64,000 nt of DNA from Serripes groenlandicus (taxonomy: Eukaryota; Mollusca; Bivalvia; Cardiida; Cardiidae). The notes beneath the pieces were generated by a model. The model saw only the letters and a program-made list of their open reading frames with translations. It searched no databases and was not told the origin of the DNA. This document shows, one piece after another, positions 1 through 11,287 of the stretch (its first letter is position 1; every line of letters starts with the position of its first letter). Both the position numbers and the translations under genes were made by a program. Location of the stretch: the NCBI GenBank assembly GCA_031761405.1, contig JASEVX010000012.1:19716871-19780870 (forward strand), read 5' to 3'.

Positions 1-170
1 CTTCCACCAATGGGCTAACAGTCTATGTGGAAAAGCAGCCAGTTGCTTGGTAAGAATGTTGTGTTGAGTACTGGTGTGAGAAAGCCAGGAAACCCATGAG
101 TGGTCGAACTGGTCGCCGTGATATGACTGAATCTGTTTTGAAAATGGCGTTAAACCCTAATCAATTAATC
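1..170 (+). mobile_element. SINE-A, 3' part, cut by the window edge
   Basis: The body runs through 'CCAATGGGCTAACAGTCTAT', 'GAGTACTGGTGTGAGAAA' and the tail 'GCCGTGATATGACTGAA', ending in GGCGTTAAACCC and a short AATC-type repeat. The same order is seen in the near-complete copy at 54901-55145, whose head is tRNA-like. The tRNA head of this copy would lie left of the window. Confidence 0.75.
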
Positions 171-172
171 GG

Positions 173-745
173 TTGCCAACCATTTTTTTAACAGTTGCTA
201 ACGGTCAACGGCTGTCTAAATTGACATGAGAACCGGTTATTCATTGGATATATATGTGCTTTTATAAGAGCGTTGAATGAATATATGAATATTAATTTGA
301 TCAATGATTAGCTTTACATACCTTTTCACCAATGGACTTTTAAAAACGTCTTTGCGGAAATATTTCAGATTTCCTTAATGTTGTGTGAAGATATCCTTGA
401 AAATCATTGGCAGTTTGATTAGTTGCCATGATATATAAGACGGAAAAACAGTTGAAAACAACGTAAAATACCAATCAATCAAACGACAGTCCTTAGTAAT
501 AAGGAATTACCGGTGGATGACTTTTAAATTTCTCCTTGACAAACTCTACTTTTAGCCCCATCCCACATACAACAGCTTTTTAACGACTTTGCAGCAGATC
601 AAACATGTTGCCTGAACATTTTGGTAAAAGGAGGAATTGCTTATGATGGGCAATTTCAGTACGTATCCTGACACTATCGCACCATTTGTAATGCTTTCCC
701 CGAAACACTGAGTGTAAAGGAGGGACGCCACTACTACCAAAGTTT
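173..745. other. No gene; PB-M debris
   Basis: This is A+T-rich DNA. Around 553-660 there are weak matches to one half of PB-M (CCCACATACAACAG, GCAGCAGA, AAAAGGAGGAATTGC), so an old eroded copy is likely. I see nothing else. Confidence 0.5.
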
Positions 746-760
746 ATGTTTAGAGTCATT

Positions 761-976
761 AGTTTAAACTTAGTTTAAACTGATTTATTTTATTAACATC
801 GATTGCGAAACAAGCTTTAAGCTTATACTAATCACGCTCGGTGTCTGCTTCATTGATACCTAACCAGTACTCGGGCCGTTTGTGTGGAAAAATCCAAAAG
901 TCAGAACCTGCTTATCACGGGATTCAAACCCAGGAACTTTGGTACAAGAGGCCGACACTCTACCTCTGTACCACGA
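761..976 (-). mobile_element. SINE-B with target-site duplication
   Basis: On the minus strand a tRNA-like head (GTGGTACAGAGGTAGAG, then a B-box-like GGGTTTGAATCCC) leads into a body with CCACACAAACGGCCCGAG and a tail ATCGATGTTAATAAAAT. The closest relative in the window is 32050-32258. The insert is flanked by ATGTTTAGAGTCATT (746-760) and ATGTTTAGAGTCTT (977-990), a nearly perfect ~14-bp target-site duplication, so the copy is complete and was made by LINE-type retrotransposition. Confidence 0.85.
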
Positions 977-1388
977 ATGTTTAGAGTCTTTGGTATGACA
1001 CGTCCGGCAATCTAACACCTGGGCCCGATTCCATCAAAAATACTTAGCGCTAAGTAATACTTACACTCTTAAAAGCAGACTTCATAATTTGTGTTTCCCA
1101 AATAAAAATGCCTAAATATTTCATTTCATAACACATTAAGTTAGTAAGCAAGGTAACCATTATTGGTAGAATTGGAGTCTGGTCTCCAATAACTGTCGAT
1201 GCTGTTACCACTACACGGTCTGGAAGTATTGTAAAATCCCGAAAATTACTGACAGATTTTATAACATTTTTGAGAAATGGAGAAATTTTCGAGTAATGTC
1301 TTCTTTTCGCTCAATGTTTTAAAGGGTCACTGTTCCAAATTGGTCTGAATATCGTCAGTACATGTATCAGAGATAGGATTAATTAAGG

Positions 1389-1437
1389 TAGCCAGCTTGT
1401 AGCCAGCGTGTTGCCAGCTTGTTGCCAGCTTGTCGCC
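1389..1437. repeat. 12-bp minisatellite, about four units
   Basis: GCCAGCTTGTTG-like units are repeated head to tail with one or two changes per unit. It lies in otherwise unremarkable DNA. Confidence 0.85.
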
Positions 1438-1701
1438 ATGAGCTTAGCGCCGAGGGAAATAAAAGTGCAAAACCTTTCATCCACGCTATAGCCCCACGTT
1501 TCACAAATCATTCGTATAGGTCCGCTGGGACATATAAACATTAGGTCTTATTTACCGGGCATTAAGTAGCAGAATGTATTATGTACTCTTTTGTCTAAGC
1601 CCGTCCTCCCTTCGTTCATTATTGTCTGCCTTACCGATGATCGATGACAAACGAGCATTTACTCCATGAATACGCAATAACTTGTTAAAAACCGCGTCGA
1701 T

Positions 1702-1950
1702 CCGCTGTAGCTAGGTCTGTTACGATCAGAGCTATCAACCCAGAGGTAGTGGATTCAAATCCCGACTAGGTCAGTCATCCGTTTCGACTATTGATGACAA
1801 GACTCAATAATAAGTTGGTGTCAATCGTCTTTCAACAATTTGCTACCTTTCCACTTAATGGGCTTAAAAGGCTGTGTGGAAAAGTAGTCAATTGCAGGGG
1901 AAGCATGTTATATGGAGTACGTGATAAGCTGAACTGGCCGCCGTGATATA
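1702..1950 (+). mobile_element. SINE-A, old diverged copy
   Basis: A tRNA-like B-box (GTGGATTCAAATCCCGAC) is followed by the SINE-A body (CTTTCAACAATTTGCTACC, GTGTGGAAAAGTAGTCA, GCCGCCGTGATATAACT). Many substitutions and lost segments make this an old copy. Confidence 0.6.
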
Positions 1951-2298
1951 ACTAATAGTTTAGCTTAATACTATTTTATTGCAGAAGATATCAATACATG
2001 TTTATAATACATTGCACAGATTATGTGTAGTAGCTTACAAGTAGAATTGAAATGCAGGCAAATTAATTAATTAATTAATAGTTATATTGAGATCAAAGAC
2101 AAAAGGGTTGGGCCACAAGTTTTACCAACATTAGTGACGGCCCTCCCCTTAGAGCAGGTTGTGGTAAGGTAAGATGAGTCGAATATATAAACAACATATA
2201 GTCATACAAGAAAAAGATAAATAAATAGAAAATATGAAGAAAAAAAAAGCAACAATGAAATTGAAATCGCTTTCATGCAGTATTCTCAACCGACGTCC

Positions 2299-2299
<1 letters not shown>

Positions 2300-2331
<32 letters not shown>
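2300..2331. repeat. Poly-C tract (32 C)
   Basis: An unbroken run of 32 cytosines (G on the minus strand) in A+T-rich DNA. The length should be treated as approximate because homopolymers of this size are often miscounted in assembly. Confidence 0.9.
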
Positions 2332-2332
<1 letters not shown>

Positions 2333-2484
2333 TTACAATAGTTCGCCTACATTTAGGTTAGGACACCGCTTATTGTCTCGGCAATTTCCGGATGAAGTCG
2401 TTTAGGATCGATAATGTTCGTGGGGTTTGCCAGTCATATCCATGGAAAATCAACAGACAAGGCCTCTCGAAAGACACCGATCTC

Positions 2485-2714
2485 TTAAACTTTCCCTCAT
2501 ATAGACGCTTTCTGACGCCTCTGCAGCAGACGGCTTTTTGAAAACATAGTGACAACAGACGAAATTGCTCAAAACGAGCAATTTCTCCTTTTGCCACAAT
2601 GTTTTCTACTTTTAGTCATAGGTTATCCATTCAATTATAGATATTTTTTTATTTCTCGACAAAATATGTTCAAAGTGGTCTGCGGCAGAATTGTCGTATG
2701 AGGGGAAGGGTGAA
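2485..2714 (+). mobile_element. PB-M MITE
   Basis: TTAA at 2485-2488 starts the element (right-end site decayed to TGAA). Internally it has the CCTCTGCAGCAGACGG segment, then the central hairpin AAATTGCTC-AAAAC-GAGCAATTT, then the TCATAGGTTATCCATTCAA segment, then TCGTATGAGGGGAAGGG. There is no coding capacity, so movement would need a transposase supplied elsewhere. The TTAA site and CCC...GGG ends are those of the piggyBac superfamily, but no transposase is here to confirm it. Confidence 0.8.
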
Positions 2715-2754
2715 CACTTCGGACGGAATGCACCGTGCATATTAACTGTTAATA

Positions 2755-3711
2755 AAGATCGATCTTGAAGTGAAATAACCGAGCTCTTTATGGCTCTTCT
2801 AATATAATAAAGCATTTGCACTTTCGACCGATTTAAAACTTGCAACCCTACTGGATCAACTTATAATGTACAGTTATGTTAATACGGATATTTTAATGAG
2901 ACAGCATTTGCAAGTTTCTGTTTGATTAGATTAATTTGTGTCACCGACTGCAACAAATAAGATTTCCGGGATTAGTGCAAACATTCAGGATTTGTTTGGA
3001 AGATCAAATGCGTTAAATGGAGCATACAAATCCAATTGAACTGACTGTTTGTTAACACGTTGAATAGTAACTGATCAATTGAGCGACACCATTTATGGCT
3101 TTTCTAATATAATAGACAATTTGCACTTTTGACTGATTTATAACTTGATACACTACTGGTCGCACTTCCAATAAACAGTTATGCTAATACGGGTACTTCA
3201 ATGAGATCGCATTTGCAAGTTGCTGTTTGATTAGCTTAATTTGTGTAAACAACTGCATCAAATGAGATTTCCGGAATTAGTACAATCGTACAGGATTTGT
3301 TTAAAAGATCATATGCGTTAAATGGAACGTATAAACCCCATTGAAAAGACTGTTAAAAAACCGTAGAATAGGAGCTGTTTAATTTAGTGACGCCATTTAT
3401 GGCTTTTCTATTATAATAGAGAACTTGCACTTTCGACTGATTTACATCTTGCAACCCTCCCTACTGGCACCACTTCCAATATATACATTTATGCTAATAC
3501 GGGTACTTCAATGAGAACCGCATTTGCAAGTCGTCTGTTTGATTAGATTATGTTATGTCATCGACGGCATCATATGAGATTTCCGGGATTAGTGAAACTG
3601 TACAGGATTTGTTTTAAAGATCATATGCGTTAAATGGAGCGTACAAACCCCATTGAAATGACTGTTTGTACCTGGTATAGGAACCTTTCAATTGAGCGAC
3701 GCCATTTGAAA
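2755..3711. repeat. Tandem repeat of 305-310 bp, about three units
   Basis: The landmark AATGAGA..GCATTTGCAAG recurs at about 2895, 3200 and 3510. Each unit also has GATTTCCGG(G/A)ATTAGT, GCGTTAAATGGA and CCATTTATGGCTTTTCTA in the same order. Units are roughly 85-90% alike by eye. No conserved frame is seen. Confidence 0.85.
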
Positions 3712-4149
3712 AACCCGACATGTAAGAACTTTTCGACTAGTAAGGATATTCAAAGTTTCTGAATAATTGTGATTACCGAAATTTAACACGCGCGTTGGTC
3801 TGGTACCCGGCTAGTATGGTAACCGTCATATTACAAATAAATTAATACCTTAGGCAGGAACTATAAATGGCGACTAGATTGGTCATCGCCCCTAGCTAAT
3901 TTTAATTAATGTATGTATGTTGAAAACGAAAAGTCTTGAACTATTAAGTATTGTTGTAGATGTCTTAATTAACTTTAATATGAAAAAGGCAAAGCCTCGT
4001 CACGAGCACAGCGCCTATAATGGGTCTAAGCTGTAGGTATATGACTACCATGATTAAGGAATATGTTACAAGCTGTCGGAACTGGGACCGTTATTGTACA
4101 CTATCCCTACTTTATCTTTTGGTGCAAAGTCAAATCATCAAACATTTAA
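3712..4149. other. No gene seen
   Basis: A+T-rich DNA between two tandem-repeat regions. I see no open frame, splice-flanked exon or recognised repeat. Confidence 0.4.
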
Positions 4150-5205
4150 ACATTCACTTCATCACATAAGCAATCACATATATAATACAGTAAAGTCAAA
4201 CATATTAATAGTCTTAACAAGATATCCTTCAATTTGGCCTTACAAGTGACATAGTTTCAGACAGGTTTATAGCAATGTTCAAAACAACCATCTGTCAAAG
4301 TTTCAACATGTTAACATTAAATGAAAAGCTTTCAGAGTGTTAACAACATTTTCCTTAAATATGGCCTAATAACCTTATGTTTGATCCGAAATGACACATA
4401 TTTGAACTTGGCCTAGCTATCCTCAGGACAAACATTCTGACAAAGTTTCAAAATACTGAAGCAAACATTGAGGTCAAGAGTGTTTACACGATTGTTCTCA
4501 AATGTTTCCTAGTGACCTTGTTTTTTTTTTATCCAACATGATCCTTAATTGAATTTAGCCTAGATTTGACCATAACACCAATTATGACAACATGTCAACA
4601 TGCTAAAATTAAAAATGCAGCATTAAAAATGTCTGATTGTTTACAAAATGTGCCTTCAATTTGCTCTTGTGACCTAATTTTTGACCAACCATGACCCTTT
4701 TTTTTTTACTAGGCCTATGTATTGTCAAGACAAACATTCTGACAAAGTTTCAAGCTGCTGAAGTAAAAGTGTGGTTTCTAGACTGTAAACAAGATTTTCC
4801 TTCAGATTGGTGAAGTGACCTAGTTTATGACCGGATATGACCCAAAAATTGAACTTAGCCTTTCTCCAAAATGACATCAAGACCATAATTCTTACAAAAT
4901 TTCAACATGCTAAAGATAAATATGCAGCCTCCAGTGTTAACAAGATTTTCCTTCAATTTGAACTTATGACCCAGTTTTTGACCTCATATGACCAAGTTAA
5001 ATAAGGCCTCCAGAGTGTTTACAATATATATTTTCCATCAAATTGACATTGTGACCTAAATTTTCACCTCACAGGGCCAAGATTTGTTGGAGATGAACTA
5101 CTGCTAAACTTGCATTCATATTGGATGTTGTAAAATGTTGCCTGTAGAGTGTTCACAAGGCAATTGATGATGGCGTGTGAACGAAGGACATCAGACAAAC
5201 TGTGA
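4150..5205. repeat. Degenerate dispersed repeat with loose tandem structure
   Basis: Phrases such as ACATTCTGACAAAGTTTCAA, AGAGTGTTTACAAGATTTT, CCTTCAATTTG and GTGACCTAGTTTTTGACC return in order every 110-180 bp, heavily mutated. I recognise this phrase set as a repeat common in molluscan genomes, from memory only. No frame survives. Confidence 0.65.
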
Positions 5206-5284
5206 TCATGAAAAACACAAACTGTGCAATCAAAGAACAGGACTTTATTTGAATTTGATATATACTTATCTGTTCATGAACATT

Positions 5285-5775
5285 ACCTTGTATTAATCCA
5301 TTAGTATTATATGTAATGAGCTGAATTTCTTTTCTCCAGTCTTCCTCAAAACAGCTGTAAATCCATCATTGTATGCATTGCTCTCAATCTATTCCCTTGT
5401 TTAATGTTGATGCAGGAAGTTATATTATCCCACAGTTAAAGATGCATGCAATTTTCATTGTTTTGACAGGCACGAATGACCAAAGGGTATATCACTAACT
5501 GCCTATTATATATGAAATTCCTCTCCCATTTTCGACATAACAGCTGTGATTCCATGATTGTACAGGTTGCTCTCAATCCATTTACTGTTTTGATGTGTAT
5601 GCAGGAAAGAATATTACCCCACAGTCAAAGATGCATGCATTTTTCATTGTATTGACAGGTACCAATGACCAAAGGGTATATCACTATCTGCCTATATAGA
5701 TATGAATTTCCTCTCCAGTAATCGCCATTAGAACTGTTATTCCATGATTATATGGGATGTTCTTAATCCTGTATC
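5285..5775. repeat. Tandem repeat of about 186 bp, about 2.5 units
   Basis: CACAGT(T/C)AAAGATGCATGCA recurs at about 5434 and 5620. GACCAAAGGGTATATCACTA and the CTCTCC...ATTCCATGATT segment recur with the same spacing. The units are about 80-85% alike. Confidence 0.85.
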
Positions 5776-6257
5776 CATTCTGTGTTTTAAAATAAAACTT
5801 GATGCTAATATCAATAATCATTGACTGCTGTTTTAATACATGACAATAACTGCAAATAAGAATGACTTTTAATAAAATAAGATGATAAATTAATTAAAAA
5901 ACAGATCTATGAGAATAAACATGTATATTAGTTGTGTCAGAAAGCCAAGCTTTGGGCTCTGAGAATAATGTTCAAGTTTTGATTTAGATCAGGTTGTATC
6001 TCTGTGCAGCCTTATCTGGATTATTCATTAGAACCAATTACTTTAAACTTATCTATTTTAGCTTAAATCTTATTTTAATCACACTCCATGTCCTTGAGAT
6101 ACAACCAGTTCTTACGCCATTTGTGCAGAAAATCCCAGTCTTCACTGCTTCGAATTCAGTAAATATTTGGGAGATTTTCTATGCACCGCATATGACATGT
6201 GTTAGGCCAATATTTAAGATTTTTTTTGAAAGGGGCCAACTCCCCACTTATGTTCGG
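5776..6257. other. No gene seen
   Basis: Very A+T-rich. The long frame starting near 5994 runs into the antisense SINE-A that follows and has no protein-like features, so I do not call it. Confidence 0.4.
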
Positions 6258-6530
6258 AAAAAAGGAGCCATTAAGGCCGTTTTCAACAAGTTTTCAGTCA
6301 TATCACGGCGACCAGTTCACTTACTCATGCATTTTCTGGTTTTCCAACTCCAGTACACCGCACAACAGGCTGCTTTTCCACTTAGACTGTTAAACAGACC
6401 ATTGGTGAAAGACGAATGACGCAGGTCACAATGACTTTTATCAAACGTCAGAATTAATGTTGGTCGAGCTGGGATTCAAACTCACAACCCCTTGATTGAC
6501 AGCCCGCTTCGCTACCGGAGCTCGGCCATT
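6258..6530 (-). mobile_element. SINE-A, near full length
   Basis: Read on the minus strand: head AGCGAAGCGGGCTGTCAATC with B-box GAGTTTGAATCCCAGCTC, the ACATTAATTCTGACGTTTGA body, AGTCTAAGTGGAAAAGCAGC, and the tail CGCCGTGATATGACTGAA ending in an A-rich GGCCTTAATGGC segment. It shows all SINE-A modules in order. Confidence 0.8.
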
Positions 6531-7077
6531 TATATATGATAAAAGGTCAAATTAGTGACAATGTGCAATGTTACTTACATGAATCATGTTTTGCCGCAGG
6601 GTGGGTTCCTTTAGAGCATCGCAGTGATCCTGACCTGCAATGTGCCTTGTTAAGATTCAATTTCGATAATTCGCACATCCTTTTTTACTTGTAAAAACAG
6701 TTTTTTTTAATTTTGTTAAGAGCACACAGGAAAAGTCATGCCCATATAAATCCGTTTCGGCTCTTGAATTCACTGGGGACGTTTCATCTTGGGTTCGCTT
6801 AGTCTGAAAAGATGTTAGTTTTAACTAAATAGTCATTATTCAGAAATATTCCGTCCACATTGCAATGTGTTTCACCACTAAATAATTGGAGTGGATGTCA
6901 TGCAGCAGAAACGTAAGATATTGCGTCATAAATTGTGTCAACAATCTGCCCTTGAGGACTTCCAAGAACACTTCTAAAAATAGATTTACTTTTTCTTCTT
7001 CTAAATGTGCGGTTTTAGTGGTCGCATGAATTCTGAATGGGGTATAATGGCGGTAGCGATTCCGAAATTTTAACCAG
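6531..7077. other. No gene seen
   Basis: No protein-like frame, recognised repeat or clear splice-bounded exon. Confidence 0.4.
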
Positions 7078-7140
7078 GTGCTCCTGTGTGATCAAGAACA
7101 GAATATTACCCTATGCATACATTTAGACACACAGGAGCAC
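7078..7140. repeat. Inverted repeat with 13-bp perfect arms
   Basis: GTGCTCCTGTGTG (7078-7090) and its exact reverse complement (7128-7140) flank 37 bp. It may be the two ends of a very short foldback element, but I see no target duplication. Confidence 0.8.
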
Positions 7141-7733
7141 GTCCCTGTGATTCAACTCTGTGTTGGTGTACTTGGGTAGAAACATAAATATACATGTCTC
7201 TGATTTGGGTCACAGGGTGTTTCGTGTAACCGCTATGTTCAGCCAATTATTGCATTGATCTTTGACAGTCCGAAGGAGTTTTTGTCAGAAGGACATACGA
7301 CTTTAGCGAAGTCTGCGTAGCATTGAGGGTGAAACAAATTTACCCCTAAGAGCATCTTAGTCAGACAGTGAAACCAAAATAGTCAATCGACAGAAAAAAG
7401 GTCAATGAATACAACCCATCGCTGATTCTCAGATTCACACTACAGCTTGATTTTATACCAACGTCAAAATAAAATTTATGATATTCAATGGGAAACGAGA
7501 GCGATAAAAACTCTTACCTGACGCAAAGAAACTCGCAGCCGATTACGTTATGGTTGTCAGCCTTTAATGTAAACAGCACAGTTGTTCTAGTTATCTCGGG
7601 TACCGGCTGAATATGACGTCACCGGATGTGGAAAAATGTCGGTCCTGGTTCTCTGCTTTGCTCTATGTAATTTCATTGTGATTTTACGAACCGGGTCTTA
7701 GTAAAATTTTGCACCCAAATTGTTTCCATACTG

Positions 7734-7820
7734 ATTATAGGAAATTTCCTATAATTAAGGTAATACCTCTAAACGTGCAAAGCACGTTTCTTGCTTCGCA
7801 AGAAACGAGCTGTGCTCGTT
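7734..7820. other. Cluster of a 22-bp palindrome and three overlapping hairpins
   Basis: 7734-7755 is a perfect palindrome (ATTATAGGAAA then its complement). From 7771 three perfect stems follow, each with a 3-nt loop: AAACGTGC-AAA-GCACGTTT (7771-7789), TTTCTTGC-TTC-GCAAGAAA (7787-7805) and AACGAGC-TGT-GCTCGTT (7804-7820). Neighbouring stems share bases, so the arms compete. A PB-M relic begins immediately to the right (TTAA at 7822). Confidence 0.9.
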
Positions 7821-7821
7821 A

Positions 7822-8008
7822 TTAACCCCTTTTCAACCAGCAAGCGCATCTGCAGCAGACCACTTTTGAAAAAGTTGTGTCAAAGGAATAAAATAGCTCA
7901 ATGGTCTGACCTTTGTATAGTTTTCATTCATAGAGTTTTTCATTATTTTCGCTTAGATGTTTACACATTCGTCTGCTGCAGATATAATGTTTGTCGGAAA
8001 GGTTTTAA
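7822..8008 (-). mobile_element. PB-M MITE, shortened and diverged
   Basis: TTAACCCCTTTTC at the left, GCATCTGCAGCAGACCACTTTTG inside, CGTCTGCTGCAGATATAATG and GGAAAGGTTTTAA at the right. The central hairpin is lost. Confidence 0.6.
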
Positions 8009-8509
8009 AGCAAGTGTATTACCCGTTTAGTAAAACCTATCACAAGTTCAATTTTTTTTCCAATGTTGTAAATTTGACCGAAGTCATCGTAATGTCAATA
8101 TGTCAAATTGCATAAGTTCTATTTATTGCATTTCTTAATGCCATTAAATGCGTTTTGTTAATGGTTAAATACAACAAAAAGGTAAAGCCAAATGTCATTA
8201 AGACTGGGGATTATGCTATTCTTGTACAAGATTCGTTTTCCGTTCTGGAGTACTGCGCGGGAGACATAAATAACGTCGACCTTTGTCACAGTCTAACACC
8301 GGAAGTTGTAAATACCTAACGGCATTTTGTGAATTATCTCCCTTGGGTACTGTTGAGAATGAAAGGATTACGCAGTATCACTCTGTTGATTACTGGTATA
8401 ACCGAATCTTGCTTTGATTCGAATGGCCTTTTCAACGTGTAGAAATGTCTTGACGTATCTGAAGCAAACGACATGTTGAGGAATAGCGTGAAAAATATAA
8501 ATTACCATT
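8009..8509. other. No gene seen
   Basis: Unremarkable A+T-rich DNA leading into the minisatellite. Confidence 0.4.
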
Positions 8510-9040
8510 AATGCATTTTGGAAAAGATTAATTTTAAACTATTTATCTGACAACATTGGAAAAGCCTAAGTTTACACTATTTATTTACATTGGAAAAAAT
8601 TAACGTTACACTATTTATCTGACAACGTTGTAAAAAGATTGATTTTACACTATTTATCTAGGCAACATTGAATGTAAAACAGGTCAACGTTAGCACTCGT
8701 ATTGAACACTCGTTCAAATCGTATCTGACAACATTGTAAAAGATTAACGTTACACTGTTTATCTGTCAACATTGTAAAAAGATGAACGTTACACTATTTA
8801 TCTGACAACATTGTAAAAAGATTAACGTTACACTATTTATCTGACAACATTTGTAAAAAAAAAAAAAAAAGATGAACGTTACACTATTTATCTGACGACA
8901 TTGTAAAATATTAACGTTACACTATTTAACTGACAACATGTAAAAGATTGATTTTACACTAGTTATCTAGGCAACATTGAATGTAAAACAGGCCAACGTT
9001 AGCACTCGTATTGAACACACGTTCAAATCGTATCTGTATC
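8510..9040. repeat. Minisatellite of 35-45 bp units with a larger repeat superimposed
   Basis: ACACTATTTATCTGACAACA followed by TTGTAAAAAGATTAACGTT recurs about ten times with small insertions, including an A-run at 8850-8870. A longer segment, GGCAACATTGAATGTAAAAC through ACGTTCAAATCGTATCTG, appears at 8662-8729 and again at 8970-9036, so two levels of duplication exist. Confidence 0.85.
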
Positions 9041-9464
9041 TACACTTATTGACAGAATATTTTAACAATGCTATGTTAGCAATAAATGAACATTACAAAT
9101 CTCGATCTGAATACTCAGGCTCATCTGGATCTACACTGTTCTCAAAAAGCGAATTTGTACGTGTTCCCGCCAATTGACACATATCTACTATAAATTCTCT
9201 GCGATCGTGGCAATAAAATCATATAGTCATATACACAATCAATATTCGGATGGATGGATAGAACGAGTTATCTAATAAATGACAATAAATCATTCATTCA
9301 ATCTACAAAATAACCCTATCAATTTAACAAACCATCTATACATTAATCAAATGCGAGAAATTGTAGAAAAGATCTCAATTTTACCAACACTCTTCGTTTC
9401 TCTTTTTTTTCCCTGACCAAATATTGATCATTTAAGAACGCATTTTAGTCGATTAAATCTTCAA
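9041..9464. other. No gene seen
   Basis: The short frame crossing 8977-9177 starts inside the minisatellite and is not convincing. Nothing else is recognised. Confidence 0.4.
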
Positions 9465-9676
9465 TTAACCGTTTTCCACTTATAGACGCATTTTGGTGCA
9501 TCTGCAGCAGATGACTTTTGAAAACGTTGTGACCCAACGAGAAATTGTACACATAATGATCTATTTCTCAATTGACCACATTGTTTTTAAATCTATAGTT
9601 TCATTTATAGACAGTTTTTATCCAGTTGAGTCGTGAGTCGTCTGCTACATATTTGTTGCATCTGGGAAAGGGTTAA
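9465..9676 (+). mobile_element. PB-M MITE, diverged
   Basis: TTAACCGTTTTCCAC at the left, GCATCTGCAGCAGATGAC, a weakened centre, GAGTCGTCTGCTACA and GGGAAAGGGTTAA at the right. Both TTAA sites are present. Confidence 0.7.
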
Positions 9677-9978
9677 TTCAAAATCCTCTGAAGATCAGAA
9701 TTCCTGTGATAGGGGTTAACATTTCCTCATTTGCAGACGCACATTTTCGCGTCTGCAGCGGCCGACTTTTTTTTAAAAACATAACTACAAAAGGATGCAT
9801 TGATCATCAAAAGCAACTTCAATTCTATAAATTATAGTTTCTTTCACTAAGATCTTCTTTGTATTGCCCTAGATGCCGTCAATCTCTTTCATTCATTAAG
9901 ATCTTCTTTGTATTACCCTAAATGCCGTCAATGTTTTCAACTCTATTAAATGTTTATACTGCAAAGATATAAACAGGT

Positions 9979-10207
9979 TTAACCCTTTCCCTCATGCGAC
10001 AATTCTACAGCAAACGACTTTAAACATATTTTGTCAAAAAATAGAAAATCTCTATAATTGAATGGATAACCTATGACTAAAAGTGGAAAACGTTGTGGCA
10101 AAAGGAGAAATTGCTCGTTTTGAGCAATTTCTTCTTTTGTCACTATGTTTTCAAAAACCGTCTGCTGGAGAGGCGTCAGAAAACGTCTATCTGAGGGAAA
10201 TGGTTAA
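9979..10207 (-). mobile_element. PB-M MITE, intact ends
   Basis: TTAA-CCCTTTCCCTCATG to GAGGGAAATGG-TTAA. The centre is AAATTGCTC-GTTTT-GAGCAATTT, the reverse-orientation form of the family hairpin. Confidence 0.85.
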
Positions 10208-10487
10208 TTGAAAATCCTCTGAAGATCAGAATTCCTGTGATGGGGGTTAAAACTTCCTCATTTGCAGACGCAAAATTACGCGCGTGCAGTGGCCGACTTT
10301 TTTTAGAAAACATAACTACAGAAGGATGCATTGATCATCAAAAGCAACTTCACCACTCACAGCAATATGTTCAATTCCATTCAATAAATTATAGTTCCAT
10401 TCATTAAGATCTTCTTTTTTATTGTCCTAGATGCCGTCAATGTTTTCAACTCTATTAAATGTTTATACTGCAAAGATATAAACAGGT

Positions 10488-10719
10488 TTAACCCTTTCCC
10501 TCATGCGACAATTCTACAGCAAACGACTTTGAACATATTTTGTCAAAATATAGAAAATCCCTATAATTGAATGGATAACCTATGACTAAAAGTGGAAAAC
10601 GTTGTGGCAAAATGAGAAATTGCTCATTTTGAGCAATTTCTTCTTTTTTCACTATGTTTTCAAAAAAAGCCGTCTGCTGCAGAGGCCTCAGAAAGCGTCT
10701 ATATGAGGGAAAGGTTTAA
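10488..10719 (-). mobile_element. PB-M MITE, sister of the copy at 9979
   Basis: Nearly identical to 9979-10207, with TTAA at both ends. The hairpin loop is ATTTT here. It came with the segmental duplication rather than by a separate insertion. Confidence 0.85.
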
Positions 10720-11287
10720 CGTCGGATGAAAAAACACAAACATTAGTGTGTAAAGTGTCCAGGTTATATTCAATTAGTGTTGATACTTTCGCTCTTTTTT
10801 TTCTATTTCCTGATTTGAAGATTGTTATGCTTTAAACCTCAAACAAATTCAATATACATTTCTATAAATTAAAAAAAGTTTCCTTTTTATTTTTGTATGC
10901 AGTAAGTGTGTAAACGAAGCAAAACTATAAGATGTTTCAAAGAATGAGTACTCGGGACTCGTAAACTACCTATACCTATATAAACGTCCATATTTGACCT
11001 CTCGGCGCATTAATTTCGAAAGCATTTCTTAAACTTATCAATGGAGTACTCACGCCTTAAGTTTTTCACTGATGTTCCAACAACATTTAAATGATATTTA
11101 TGGGGGATATCCTAACCTTTTAAATGCAGTTTTGTTGAATCCATGATAAACTATTTTCCTCGCGCAGTTTCTCATGCGTTGTTTGGTGCTAACACCAATT
11201 GGCAGGCTGCCAACTCCAAAAAAATGGTATTACTACTTCAATTATGCAATTATTGTAAGTATCATGGACTCAAAGTGTTTCTGATTA
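10720..11287. other. No gene seen
   Basis: A+T-rich, with runs of T and A. No recognised element. Confidence 0.4.

Larger units (their letters stand above)
9673..10719. repeat. Tandem duplication of about 520 bp carrying a PB-M in each copy
   Basis: Copy 1 (9673-10203) and copy 2 (10204-10719) share AAATCCTCTGAAGATCAGAA, the GCAGACGCA...GGCCGACTTTTTTT stretch, GGATGCATTGATCATCAAAA and a PB-M at the end. Copy 1 contains an extra internal ~40-bp duplication (AAGATCTTCTTTGTATT...GCCGTCAAT). The breakpoints sit at the PB-M TTAA sites, which suggests unequal exchange between MITE copies. Confidence 0.85.

Noticed and set aside
5994..6419. 141-codon open frame
   Set aside because: Its second half lies in an antisense SINE-A (6258-6530).
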